Source: Achromobacter xylosoxidans (GTDB taxonomy: Bacteria; Pseudomonadota; Gammaproteobacteria; Burkholderiales; Burkholderiaceae_B). Taken from it: a stretch of 64,000 bases of DNA. The stretch lies in contig NZ_CP061008.1 in NCBI RefSeq assembly GCF_014490035.1, forward strand, positions 1,054,001 through 1,118,000, in the 5' to 3' direction. The translations under genes and the position numbers were made by a program. The notes under the pieces are model-generated. The model was not told where the DNA came from. It made no database searches and worked only from the letters and a program-made list of their open reading frames with translations. This document shows, in pieces, positions 45,924 to 54,464 of the stretch (its first letter is position 1; each line of letters opens with the position of its first letter).

Positions 45924-48395
45924 CGCGCGCGGCGCTTCGCCTTCCTCGCGCGCCTCCAGCTCGTTGCCCAGCACTTCGGCCGAGTCCTCGCCTCGCGGCG
46001 CGGGCTCCAGCGGACGCCGGGTGTGGCCGGCGGCGCGGGCGTCCTCGCCTTCGTCCGGACGCTCGGCCTGCACGAAGACATTCGCCGGCGGCGCATAGCC
46101 CCGCTTGTCCTGGCCGAAGTACACCACGGTATGCGGATAAGGCAGTTCGATGCCGGCGGCGTCGAAGTGTTTCTTCAGCAGCCGGTTGTAGCCGCGCTGC
46201 ACGGCCCACTGCATGCCCGGCGTGGTCTTGATCAGGATCCGGATCGTCACGCCCTTCTCGTTGACCGCGGTAACGCCGGCAACCGTGATGTCTTCCAGGA
46301 TCTCGGGGCCAAGCACGGTGTCGGTCATCAGCTCGGCGAAGGCCGCGCGCAGATGCACGATCGCGTCGTCCACGCTTTCGCGATGCGCGATGGTGTACTC
46401 GCCCAGGTGGTACGAGAAGTCGCGCATGTGGTTGGCGACGACGTCCACCGACGAGAACGGCACCAGATGGTAGCCGCCGTCCAGCGTGCGGATGCCCACC
46501 GAGCGTATCGTCATCTTCTCCACCGTGCCGAACACGCCCGCGACCTGCACCACGTCGTTCTCGTTCATGCCGTTCTCTAGCTGGATGAAGATGCCCGTGA
46601 TGATGTCCTGGACCAGCTTCTGCGCGCCGAAGCCGATGGCCAGGCCGACCACGCCGGCGCCGGCGATCAACGGGCCGACGTCGATGCCGATCTGCGACAG
46701 CAGCACCATCAGCGTCATCGTCACGATGACGATCAGCGCCGCGTTGCGGAACAGCGCCAGCAGGGTGCGTTCGCGCGCGCTGGGCATGCCGCGTCCTTCG
46801 CTCTGGCTGAGGCGGTGCTCGATGATGCTGGCGATCACGGTCCAGGCCAGCGCCGCGATCAGCAGCACGATGACGATGTTCACCGTCATCCGGATGGCGG
46901 CGCCGCCGGCATCCGAGGCCAGCCAGCGCGACAGGTCGAAGGCGCGCCACGCGTCCAGGACCAGCAGCACCAGCACGATGCGGATGATCAGGCCGACCAG
47001 TTTCAAGGTGGCGGGCACGTAGGCGTTGACGCGAGCCTCCAGCAGCGGCAGGCGCTTGCGCAGGTCGTCAGGCAGCCTGATGGGCTTGGCCAGCGCGGCG
47101 TTCAGCAGCAGGATCAGCAGGCTGCCCACGCCGATGACCAGCAGGGTCTGCGCGGTGGCGCGGGCCATGAAGGGCAGGGCGTTGGTCGGGTCCACCTGGC
47201 TGACCACCAGCAGGATGGTGAAGTAGCCTATGCCCAGCACATGCCACACGCGCGCCAGGATGTGCAAGCGCGAACCCATGAACGTCGTCGCGCTGGCGGC
47301 GCGCCGGTCGAGGTGCCCGCGCACGGTCTGGCGGTTGCGCCAGATGACGCGCACCGCATACACGTACACGGCCAGCATGATCAGCAGGTTGGCCAGCCGG
47401 CCCAGCGCGGGCGACAGCGAGGCCGAGACCACGGGGTCGATCAGCAGCGTGCCGTAGCCGGCCGCGGTGGCGATGCGCAGCAGCCACGCATTCCAGTACC
47501 TGGCGTTTTCGTCCGTCATGGGCAAGAGGCGCAGGTGCGGATGCTTGACGGCGAATACCGTGCGGATCAGCACCTTGACGATTTCCACCGAGACGAAGGC
47601 GCGCAGAAACACCGCCGCCAGCGCGTCCAGCGCGCCGCGGCCGGGCGTGCCCCACAGCGCCGCCGCGCCGCCTGCCATGGCGGCAAGCAGCACCACTCCC
47701 GCATCGATGGCCAGCGCGCCCACGATCGCGCCCGCGCGCCGGGACAGCACTCGCATGGAGGCTGGCGCGCCGCGCCTGGGCGGCGCTTCGGGAGCGTGGC
47801 GCTGTTCGGCGACCCAGCGGTCGATGCGTCCGTAGACGTACATGGCGATCATCCGCAGCAGGATGAAGGCGAGGATGGTGGCGGCCGCGGCCAGCGCGAG
47901 CGGCTTCAAGGCATGGCCCGCAGCGTCGCTGTCCATGCCCAGGCTGCCGCCCGAAGCCAGCGCGCGCATGTCTTCCACGCCCTGGCCCATGTCGGTCGCC
48001 AGGCCGGTCAGGAAGCGCTGGACGTTGTCGGCCATGCGTTCCTGCAAACCGGGTTCGGCGGGCTGTGCGGGCGCGGAGGCCGCGCCCGCGGAACGGGAGG
48101 CGGCGGGTTTTGCGCCGGAGGCCTGGGCGCGCAGTTCGTCCACCAGCGCCTTGCGCGCTTCGGGGTTTTCCAACAAGTCCGCCAGGGCATTCGGCGTGAG
48201 CGCCGGCGCGGATGCGGGGGGAGTCTGTGCCAGCAGTGGCGTTGCCGCCTTGGCTTGCCAGGTGAACAACAGGCAACTCAGCATTGCCGCCAGCAGCAGA
48301 ATTGCCAGCCGGGGCCTTTCCCTGCGGCGCCGCCAAAGGCATACGGCGTGAAGGCGGAAGAATGCTGTCGATGCTGTCGTTGCGGATCTCGCCAC
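45921..48395 (-). CDS. Large MscS-family mechanosensitive channel
   Basis: An 824-residue MscS-type protein. An N-terminal hydrophobic signal/anchor (about 20-45) is followed by a periplasmic Ala/Pro-rich helical part and many membrane helices. The MscS core has the pore helix GVVGLAIGFGAQKLVQDIIT, then IFIQLENGMNENDVVQVAGV and the beta domain with VPFSSVDVVANHMRDF. It releases solutes on osmotic downshock and resembles larger YnaI/YbdG/MscM-like channels. The start is taken as GTG at 48395 with ACAGGAG upstream; a TTG 19 codons earlier lacks a site. The C-terminal tail is acidic and variable, ending at tandem repeats. Confidence 0.9.
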   Translation of the reverse strand: MARSATTASTAFFRLHAVCLWRRRRERPRLAILLLAAMLSCLLFTWQAKAATPLLAQTPPASAPALTPNALADLLENPEARKALVDELRAQASGAKPAASRSAGAASAPAQPAEPGLQERMADNVQRFLTGLATDMGQGVEDMRALASGGSLGMDSDAAGHALKPLALAAAATILAFILLRMIAMYVYGRIDRWVAEQRHAPEAPPRRGAPASMRVLSRRAGAIVGALAIDAGVVLLAAMAGGAAALWGTPGRGALDALAAVFLRAFVSVEIVKVLIRTVFAVKHPHLRLLPMTDENARYWNAWLLRIATAAGYGTLLIDPVVSASLSPALGRLANLLIMLAVYVYAVRVIWRNRQTVRGHLDRRAASATTFMGSRLHILARVWHVLGIGYFTILLVVSQVDPTNALPFMARATAQTLLVIGVGSLLILLLNAALAKPIRLPDDLRKRLPLLEARVNAYVPATLKLVGLIIRIVLVLLVLDAWRAFDLSRWLASDAGGAAIRMTVNIVIVLLIAALAWTVIASIIEHRLSQSEGRGMPSARERTLLALFRNAALIVIVTMTLMVLLSQIGIDVGPLIAGAGVVGLAIGFGAQKLVQDIITGIFIQLENGMNENDVVQVAGVFGTVEKMTIRSVGIRTLDGGYHLVPFSSVDVVANHMRDFSYHLGEYTIAHRESVDDAIVHLRAAFAELMTDTVLGPEILEDITVAGVTAVNEKGVTIRILIKTTPGMQWAVQRGYNRLLKKHFDAAGIELPYPHTVVYFGQDKRGYAPPANVFVQAERPDEGEDARAAGHTRRPLEPAPRGEDSAEVLGNELEAREEGEAPRA

Positions 48396-48578
48396 TAGAG
48401 AATCTCCTGTGTGACCTCGGTAAAAAAGGGCGGCGCGCGATCGCGGTCGCAACGCCGCTGCAGGTTTGATGATAAATGCACCGCGGCGCGGGCCGGGCTG
48501 GTCGCACTGGAGTCCCTCGTTTGGAAAATGTCCGATATGCCTGGAAAATCTGGGAATTCGTCTCTATTCGTTACCTTT

Positions 48579-49487
48579 ATGGACACCTTCAACTACATGC
48601 GCGCCTTCCGGCGCATCGTGGAACTCGGCAGCCTGGCCAAGGCGGCGGAGGACCTGGATATGTCCTCCGCCGGCCTCAGCAAGCAGCTGCGCGCGTTAGA
48701 AGCTCACCTGGGCGCCGTGCTGATCCAGCGCACCACCCGCAAGATGAGCCTGACCGACACGGGTGCGGCGTACTACGCCGAATGCTGCCGGTTGCTGGAC
48801 GAATTGGACGCGCTGGAAAAATCCGTCAAGCGGGAGTCCCGCCTGGTGTCGGGGCGGCTGCGCGTGAACGCGCCGGTCTCGTTTGCCTTGAGCGTGCTGT
48901 CGCCGCTGCTGGCGCGCTTTCTGCGCCAGTATCCGGAACTGCGCCTGGACCTGGCGATGGAAGACCGGTTGGTCGATGCGGTGGGGCAGGGTTTTGACGT
49001 GTCGATACGGCTGCGCGCGCAGCTGGACGATTCTTCCTTGATCGCGCGCCGGCTGGCGTCGCTGACGCAGGTGCTGTGCGCGGCGCCGTCCTACCTCGAC
49101 AGCCGCGGCCGTCCGGAGAGCGTGGACGCGCTGCGCGGGCATGACATCCTCAGCTATACCTTGGCCGAAAGCCCTGGCGCGGTTGCGGACGAGGATGCGG
49201 GCCAGCAGGCGGATCCGTTGGCCGGACCCGCGCTGGTGCAGGTCAACAACAGCCTGATGCTGCGGGACCTGCTGGAAGAGGGGCTGGGCATAGGCGCCTT
49301 GCCGTCGTTCCTGGCCGCGCCCGCCATCGCCAGCGGCAGGCTGGTGCGCGTTTTGCCCCAACAACCCGCCGCGCCTCGCCATGTCTACGCGGTCTATCCG
49401 ACCAGCCGCCACCTGCAGCCCAAGGTCAAGGCCTTTGTGGATTTCATGGCGGAGCATCTGCCGGCGGCCATGCGCGGCGATTGTTGA
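48579..49487 (+). CDS. LysR-family transcriptional regulator
   Basis: A 302-residue LysR protein of the CrgA/DsdC-like subgroup. It opens MDTFNYMRAFRRIVELGSL with the HTH at about residues 18-50 (LAKAAEDLDMSSAGLSKQLR) and the following LIQRTTRKMSLTDTGAAYY. The effector domain covers the rest. The start is the ATG at 48579, judged from the family N-terminus, though it has no good RBS; an in-frame ATG at 48528 is the alternative. It is divergent from the MscS gene and 80 bases before a FrnE-like gene, which it may control. Confidence 0.87.
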   Translation: MDTFNYMRAFRRIVELGSLAKAAEDLDMSSAGLSKQLRALEAHLGAVLIQRTTRKMSLTDTGAAYYAECCRLLDELDALEKSVKRESRLVSGRLRVNAPVSFALSVLSPLLARFLRQYPELRLDLAMEDRLVDAVGQGFDVSIRLRAQLDDSSLIARRLASLTQVLCAAPSYLDSRGRPESVDALRGHDILSYTLAESPGAVADEDAGQQADPLAGPALVQVNNSLMLRDLLEEGLGIGALPSFLAAPAIASGRLVRVLPQQPAAPRHVYAVYPTSRHLQPKVKAFVDFMAEHLPAAMRGDC

Positions 49488-49567
49488 CGCGCAGCTAATA
49501 AAGTCCTGCCGGCGGACACCTTACTCCCGCGCCGGCCCGTCCTTAAGCTGGCGTCCATTGAAACGAG

Positions 49568-50248
49568 ATGGACGCCATCATGACTTCGACCTCCAATTGC
49601 GCACCCGCCGCGCCGCTGACCGTGGACTTCTTCCATGACGTGGTTTGCGGCTGGTGCTATGTCATGTCTCCCCGCCTGCGCCAGGTCGCGGCCGAACTGG
49701 GCATTGCCGTGCGCCAGCGCAGCTTCGTGCTGCAAGAATCGCCTGAACAGATGTGCCAGGTGTTCGGCTCGATGCCGCGCGCCAAGCAGGTGATCCTGGG
49801 CCATTGGGAAGCCTGCACCCTCCATGAAGACCAGCCGCGCATCGACGTCGAGGGCATGCGCGCCGAATCATTCGATTATCCCAGCGGGATGGCCGGGGCG
49901 CTGGCTTGCCAGGCCGCACATCTGCTGGCCGACGACGCGGGCCATTGGGACATGTTCGACGCGATCCAGCATGCCCACTTGAGCGAGCACCGCAACGTCG
50001 GCGATAGCGCGGTGCTGTTGGACATCGCCGCCGGGCTGGGCCATGACCGGGGCGAATTCGCCGCCCTCATGCGGGGCGGGGAGGTTTTGCAGCGCGTGCA
50101 GGCCGATCGCGCCGCCGCCGCGCGGCTGGCCATCGACTCCATTCCCACGTTGATCGCCGGGCCGCACCGGGCTCGCCTGCACACCATGTCCACGGCCGAT
50201 CTGCGGGACAGGCTGCGGGCGCTGATGCCCGCCGCAGTCGAGGCTTGA
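49568..50248 (+). CDS. DsbA/FrnE-like thioredoxin-fold oxidoreductase
   Basis: A 226-residue DsbA-fold protein with an active-site CGWC (Cys27 to Cys30, in FFHDVVCGWCYVMSP) and the cis-Pro loop IDSIPTLIAG near residue 195. There is no signal peptide, so it works in the cytoplasm, like FrnE and 2-hydroxychromene-2-carboxylate isomerase relatives. The intact CxxC argues for a redox role. The start may be the ATG at 49568 or the one at 49580, four codons later. The LysR gene just upstream on the same strand is its probable regulator. Confidence 0.85.
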   Translation: MDAIMTSTSNCAPAAPLTVDFFHDVVCGWCYVMSPRLRQVAAELGIAVRQRSFVLQESPEQMCQVFGSMPRAKQVILGHWEACTLHEDQPRIDVEGMRAESFDYPSGMAGALACQAAHLLADDAGHWDMFDAIQHAHLSEHRNVGDSAVLLDIAAGLGHDRGEFAALMRGGEVLQRVQADRAAAARLAIDSIPTLIAGPHRARLHTMSTADLRDRLRALMPAAVEA

Positions 50249-50333
50249 TCGCCGCGCATCGGGGCGCCGCCCACGTTTTCCTTCTTTCCATTTTTCCGTC
50301 CGCAGGACGGAAACCACACGCACAAGGTGCATC

Positions 50334-51347
50334 ATGACTATCCGCTACACCCGCAAACTTCTTGGCCTGGCGCTGGGCGCCGCCTTGAGCTTCAACGTGC
50401 TCGCGCACGGCGCGCCCGCCCGCGCGCCTGCCTCCGGACAGCAAGTGGGCATCAGCCCCTGGGGGCCGGACGATGAGATCGGCCGCCTTAACCTGATCAC
50501 GCCCGAATCGCGCGCCGCGGTCATGTCGCGCGTGGCCGGCGGCAAGGTCTATGACCTGGCCACGGAATACTACGTGGGCATGCCCAGTTGGCAGGACGCG
50601 GGCGATCCGCACTACCAGTTCTGGATGACGCACACGCCGCGCGGCACCGAAGTCGACGACCCCATGGGCGTGGGCAAGGACATGAACGCGATGCGCAGCT
50701 ACACCGGCACGGCGTTCTCGATGTATAGCCACACCGGTACGCACATCGATGCGCTCAACCATTTCGGCATCCACGGCAAGATCTGGAATGGCTTCCGCGC
50801 CGACGAGCATCTGGGGGACCGCGGTTGGAAGCGCACGGGCATCGAGAAGTTCCCGCCGCTGGTGGCGCGCGGCGTATTGATCGACGTGGCCGCGCTCAAG
50901 GGTGTGGAGATGCTGCCCGACCAGTACCGCATTACCCGACAGGACCTGAAAGCCGCGCTGGCGCGCCAGAAGACCGAGCTGCGCGAGGGCGACATTGTCC
51001 TGATCCGCACCGGCCGCATGAAGCTGTACAACGATCCGGCGGCCTACATGGCCAAGCCGCCGGGCATGGGCCTGGACGCTGCGCGTTATCTGGTCGAGGA
51101 GGGCGGCGCCATGATTCTGGGGGCGGACAACCTCAGTTTCGAGACCTTCCCGTCGGAGGTGTCCGACGACTATGTGCCGCTGCATACCTATCTGCTGGCG
51201 CAGAAGGGCGTGCCCATCATCGAGCTGGCGGCGCTGGACGAGCTGTCGCGCGACCAGGTCTATGAATTCGCCTTCATCGGCGGGCCGCTGAAGATCCGCG
51301 GCGGCGATGCGGCGCCGCTGCGTCCGGTGGCGATGCCGCTGCGCTGA
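50334..51347 (+). CDS. Exported cyclase-family (kynurenine-formamidase-like) protein
   Basis: A 337-residue protein of the cyclase/KynB superfamily. Residues 1-25 look like a signal peptide (LGLALGAALSFNVLAHG). The metal site is HTGTHID (His133, His137, Asp139), followed by ALNHFGIHGK. Bacterial kynurenine formamidase is about 210 residues and cytoplasmic; this is longer and exported, so it is more likely a hydrolase of amides or lactones in the periplasm. It follows the FrnE-like gene by 85 bases on the same strand and ends one base before the convergent TetR gene. Confidence 0.87.
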   Translation: MTIRYTRKLLGLALGAALSFNVLAHGAPARAPASGQQVGISPWGPDDEIGRLNLITPESRAAVMSRVAGGKVYDLATEYYVGMPSWQDAGDPHYQFWMTHTPRGTEVDDPMGVGKDMNAMRSYTGTAFSMYSHTGTHIDALNHFGIHGKIWNGFRADEHLGDRGWKRTGIEKFPPLVARGVLIDVAALKGVEMLPDQYRITRQDLKAALARQKTELREGDIVLIRTGRMKLYNDPAAYMAKPPGMGLDAARYLVEEGGAMILGADNLSFETFPSEVSDDYVPLHTYLLAQKGVPIIELAALDELSRDQVYEFAFIGGPLKIRGGDAAPLRPVAMPLR

Positions 51348-51348
51348 A

Positions 51349-51960
51349 TTATTTGCTGCGCTTGACCATCGCCACGATGTTATCCATCAACTCGTCGCGC
51401 GCCTGATCCACGCTGATGTCCCGGGCCACAGCCGCGAGCGCCAGGCCGTCAGCCGCGCCCAGCATCGCCCACATGCCGGCCAGCGAAACTCCCGCGGGTC
51501 CGGCATAAGGCGCAAGTATGGCTTGGCATTTCTTGATGAAGGCCTGTTGGTATTGATGCTTTACCGCAGTCAGTTCCGGGGAGCCGCCCAGCGCGGCCAG
51601 CACGCCGGGTATTTCGCGTCCCTGCGTCATGACGCATTCGATGTAGCCTGCGGCGATGACCCGGGCCTTTTCCTTCAAGGCCGGCTTGCTGGCGGCGATC
51701 GCCGCGTCGATGAGCGCGGTCTGGCGGACGTCGAAGTCCTGATACAGCGCCACCAGCAAACCGTTGCGCGTGCCGAAGTGGTCGTAGGCCACGGGCTTGG
51801 TGATGCCCGCTTCCGCGGCCAGCCGCCCCAGGGTCAGGGCGTCCGTGCCTTCGTCGCTGATCAGTTTCCAGGCGACGTCCAGCAGTTGGCGCTGGCGCTC
51901 GTCGCGCGACAGGCGGCGCTGGGGGGCGGCTTTGGCGGGGCTTGGTGTTTTTGCGGTCAT
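51349..51960 (-). CDS. TetR-family transcriptional regulator
   Basis: A 203-residue TetR repressor. The N-terminal HTH (about residues 20-65) holds RQRQLLDVAWKLISDEGTDA and LGRLAAEAGITKPVAYDHFG. The C-terminal helical domain would bind an inducer. It overlaps the upstream quinone reductase gene by four bases (ATGA), so both are one transcript read from a promoter that carries a 33-bp near-perfect palindrome. It very likely represses this operon. A quinone or electrophile inducer is plausible, given the partner enzyme. Confidence 0.9.
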   Translation of the reverse strand: MTAKTPSPAKAAPQRRLSRDERQRQLLDVAWKLISDEGTDALTLGRLAAEAGITKPVAYDHFGTRNGLLVALYQDFDVRQTALIDAAIAASKPALKEKARVIAAGYIECVMTQGREIPGVLAALGGSPELTAVKHQYQQAFIKKCQAILAPYAGPAGVSLAGMWAMLGAADGLALAAVARDISVDQARDELMDNIVAMVKRSK

Positions 51961-52577
51961 GATTCGACTTCCTCCTCGCGGATTACAGCACGCGAGGAGA
52001 AGATCTTCTGGCCTAGGGTCCGGGCGGCGTCGAGATGCGCGGCGGGAAAGCCCGCGTCCGACGGCAGCAGCAATTCAGACGTGACCACGTTGGCGCCGCA
52101 GTAGCCGAAGATGCCGTGGTCGATCTGCGTCTTCATGGCGCCGAAGTAGCCGTGCCGCGCGTAGGTGCGCTGGTTGGCGCCGCCCAGCGCGACCAGGTGC
52201 ACGTCGAGGCGTTGCAGCTTCTTGACCAGCTTGCCGTCCGTGTCTTCGTAGGCCCAGCCTTGGGTGAACACCCGGTCGATCCAGCCCTTGAGCAGGCCCG
52301 GGAAGGACCACCAGTACACGGGGTAGACCAGCACCAGCGCATCCGCGCGTTCGAGCCGTGCATGTTCCGCGGCGACTTCCGGCAGGGCGTCCCCCTTGCC
52401 CATGGCCAACGCCACGTCCGGCTGGGTGAACCGCGGGTCAAAGCCTTCCGCGGCCAGGTCGGCGACTTCGAATGTGAGTCCGGCATCGGCAGCGGAAATG
52501 CCTGCCGCGACCTGTCGCGCCACCGCGTGGGTCAGCGACGCGGGATCGGGATGTGCAACAACGATTAGCGCATGCAT
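51957..52577 (-). CDS. NAD(P)H quinone oxidoreductase, flavodoxin_2 family
   Basis: A 206-residue flavodoxin-fold protein of the MdaB/KefF/NQO1-like family. It starts MHALIVVAHPDPASLTHAVA (FMN/FAD phosphate loop) and has the family signature LVLVYPVYWWSFPGLLKGWI followed by DRVFTQGWAYE. It transfers two electrons from NAD(P)H to quinones and so avoids semiquinone radicals. It is the first gene of a two-gene unit with TetR and starts 26 bases after the operator. Both suit an inducible quinone defence. Confidence 0.88.
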   Translation of the reverse strand: MHALIVVAHPDPASLTHAVARQVAAGISAADAGLTFEVADLAAEGFDPRFTQPDVALAMGKGDALPEVAAEHARLERADALVLVYPVYWWSFPGLLKGWIDRVFTQGWAYEDTDGKLVKKLQRLDVHLVALGGANQRTYARHGYFGAMKTQIDHGIFGYCGANVVTSELLLPSDAGFPAAHLDAARTLGQKIFSSRAVIREEEVES

Positions 52578-52603
52578 GGCATCTACGCTCCATCAAAATA
52601 ATT

Positions 52604-52636
52604 AACCTACCGATAGTAACTTACTTTTGGTAGGTT
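52604..52636 (-). promoter_or_regulatory. 33-bp palindromic operator of the quinone reductase-TetR operon
   Basis: AACCTACC (52604-52611) pairs with GGTAGGTT (52629-52636), and nested inside AGTAA-C-TTACT (52615-52625) is also perfect. Only the GAT/TTT bases between the two blocks break the symmetry. The centre is 52620. This is a strong TetR-type site, 26 bases before the first gene. Confidence 0.8.
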
Positions 52637-52705
52637 GAGATTTTGACGTGAGTAGCGGCGCTGCTCCCTGGGAGGCCGACGGCCCGGCGCAGGGCGGGGC
52701 GTTTG

Positions 52706-53413
52706 CTAGTGGCTGGGAATTTGCGCCAGCACCAGCTGGGTGGTCTGGCGCAGGTGTTGGGCCAGCAGCTCGGCGGCGGTGTCGGCGTCGCGGGCCAGCG
52801 CGGCGTCCAGCAGTTTGCGGTGTTCGTCGGCGACGTTGCGTTCCTTGCCCTTCTTTGGGGAGGCGGCGTTCTTGGCGCCGGCATTCAGCTGTACCGACAG
52901 GTAGCGGTAGCGCGCCGTCTGGTCGCGCAGCAGTTCGGCGATGGCGATGAGCGACTTCGAATCGCTGCCGCTGATCAGCGCCGAATGGAAAGCGGAATGC
53001 GCTTGTTCCCATTCAGCCGACAAGCCGGAGCCGTCCGCCGTGTGCAGGGGCAGGCGGCTCAGGCGGTAGTGCGCGCCGGCCAGCCGCTCTTCCCAGTCCA
53101 GGCTGCCGCGCGCGATGGCGCGGCGCAGCGCTTCGCATTCGATGTGGATGCGGGTTTCGGTGATGTCCAGCAGTTCTTCCGCCGAGACGTCCGCCACGCG
53201 GAAACCGCGCTGGTCTTCCGCGACCACGAATCCGCTGGTCGCCAGGCGCGACAGCGCCTCTCGCAGCGGAATCGCCCCGCTGTCGTAGCGTTCGCAGAGA
53301 TCCTTGATGCGCAGACGTGCTCCCGGGGGCAAGCTGCCCGTGATGATGTCTGCGCGGATGTCATTGGCCAGGGCCGATGCCGCGGTCCGGAATGGGGTGG
53401 AAACGGAAGTCAT
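52706..53413 (-). CDS. GntR-family regulator (FCD subfamily)
   Basis: A 235-residue GntR/FCD regulator. The winged HTH covers about residues 10-80 (DIRADIITGSLPPGARLRIK, then PLREALSRLATSGFVV). The FCD helical domain follows, with the metal-binding type residues in SAFHSALISGS and EHRKLLDAALARD. Regulators of this type respond to small carboxylates. It is divergent from the FAH-Bug-Bug-VOC operon across a 114-base gap and is its likely regulator. Confidence 0.9.
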   Translation of the reverse strand: MTSVSTPFRTAASALANDIRADIITGSLPPGARLRIKDLCERYDSGAIPLREALSRLATSGFVVAEDQRGFRVADVSAEELLDITETRIHIECEALRRAIARGSLDWEERLAGAHYRLSRLPLHTADGSGLSAEWEQAHSAFHSALISGSDSKSLIAIAELLRDQTARYRYLSVQLNAGAKNAASPKKGKERNVADEHRKLLDAALARDADTAAELLAQHLRQTTQLVLAQIPSH

Positions 53414-53420
53414 GCGAAAC

Positions 53421-53435
53421 GATAAAGTTTTTATC
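53421..53435. promoter_or_regulatory. Operator candidate for the GntR regulator
   Basis: GATAAA (53421-53426), GTT, TTTATC (53430-53435): a perfect 6-bp inverted repeat eight bases upstream of the GntR start, in the divergent region shared with the FAH operon. Confidence 0.45.
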
Positions 53436-53527
53436 TATGAACCTCAAGTTATCCAGGGAAAACCAGAATATATATATTTTTGTGGATTACATATTCTTCG
53501 TCCAACCCTCACCCATCAGGAGATCTC

Positions 53528-54382
53528 GTGAAACTGGCCACCCTACAAATCGACGGCGCTCCTCGCGCCGCCGCACTCGTGCAGGGCCGCCTGGCGCTGC
53601 TGTCCGCTCCGGGCGTCGATCTGGGCACGCTGCTGCGCCAGGGCAAGACGCTGGCCGATTTGGAGCGCCTGGCCGCCGCGGCCACGCAGTTCATCGATCC
53701 GGCCACCGCGACCTTTCTGTCGCCGTCGATCGAACCTCCCAAGATCCTGTGCGTCGGCTTGAACTACGCCGACCACACCAAGGAAAGCCCGTACGACCAG
53801 CCCGATTACCCGACGCTGTTCTTGCGCGTGTCGACCAGCCTGGGCGCGCATGACGCCGTGGTGGAGCGTCCGGCCATCAGCGATACGCTGGACTACGAGG
53901 GCGAAATGGTCGTGGTGCTGGGCAAGGGCGGACGCAGGATCGCCAAGGAACAGGCGCTGGACCACGTGTTCGGCTACGCCGTGGGCAATGAGATCTCGGT
54001 GCGCGAATACCAGTTCAAGTCGCCGCAGTGGACGGTGGGCAAGAACTTCGACGGCACGGGAACCTGGGGGCCGTACGTGGTCACGGCCGACGAGCTGCCG
54101 GCCGGCGGCAGCGGTCTGCGGATCGAGACCCGCCTCAATGGCGAGACCATGCAATCGTCCAACACCAGCGACATGCTGTTCGATGTGGCCACCGTGATCT
54201 CGACCGTCAGCGAGGCCATTACCTTGCAGGCCGGGGACATCATTTTCTCTGGCACCCCCGCGGGCGTGGGCTTCGGGCGCACGCCCAAGCTCTACATGAA
54301 GGACGGCGACACGGTAGAGGTGGATATCGAGCGCATCGGCACGCTGCGCAACCGCATCCGCGACGAGGCGAAGTCCGCCTAG
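53528..54382 (+). CDS. Fumarylacetoacetate hydrolase-family protein
   Basis: A 284-residue FAH-fold protein. An N-terminal domain (to about 65) precedes the catalytic part with CVGLNYADHTKES, the metal region TLDYEGEMVVVLG and the late IIFSGTPAGVGFG loop. It hydrolyses C-C bonds in acylpyruvate-like products. It starts at GTG 53528 with AGGAG six bases upstream; an earlier frame extension has no site. With an extradiol-dioxygenase-like gene at the end of the operon it may act on a ring-fission product. It differs clearly from the FAH protein of the sugar-acid operon, so it is not a recent duplicate. Confidence 0.88.
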   Translation: MKLATLQIDGAPRAAALVQGRLALLSAPGVDLGTLLRQGKTLADLERLAAAATQFIDPATATFLSPSIEPPKILCVGLNYADHTKESPYDQPDYPTLFLRVSTSLGAHDAVVERPAISDTLDYEGEMVVVLGKGGRRIAKEQALDHVFGYAVGNEISVREYQFKSPQWTVGKNFDGTGTWGPYVVTADELPAGGSGLRIETRLNGETMQSSNTSDMLFDVATVISTVSEAITLQAGDIIFSGTPAGVGFGRTPKLYMKDGDTVEVDIERIGTLRNRIRDEAKSA

Positions 54383-54464
54383 CTTTGTCGCCACGCCTGC
54401 AGCGGTCCCGGCGCCATCGGCGCGCCGGGGCGTACGGCCACGATCTACTCTTGGAACTCCAGAC

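Noticed and set aside
48396..48452. TTG start for the MscS channel gene
   Set aside because: No Shine-Dalgarno is seen there, while the GTG at 48395 has ACAGGAG upstream.
52602..53012. 136-codon minus-strand frame overlapping the GntR gene
   Set aside because: It is an alternate frame within the GntR coding region with no start signal or domain.
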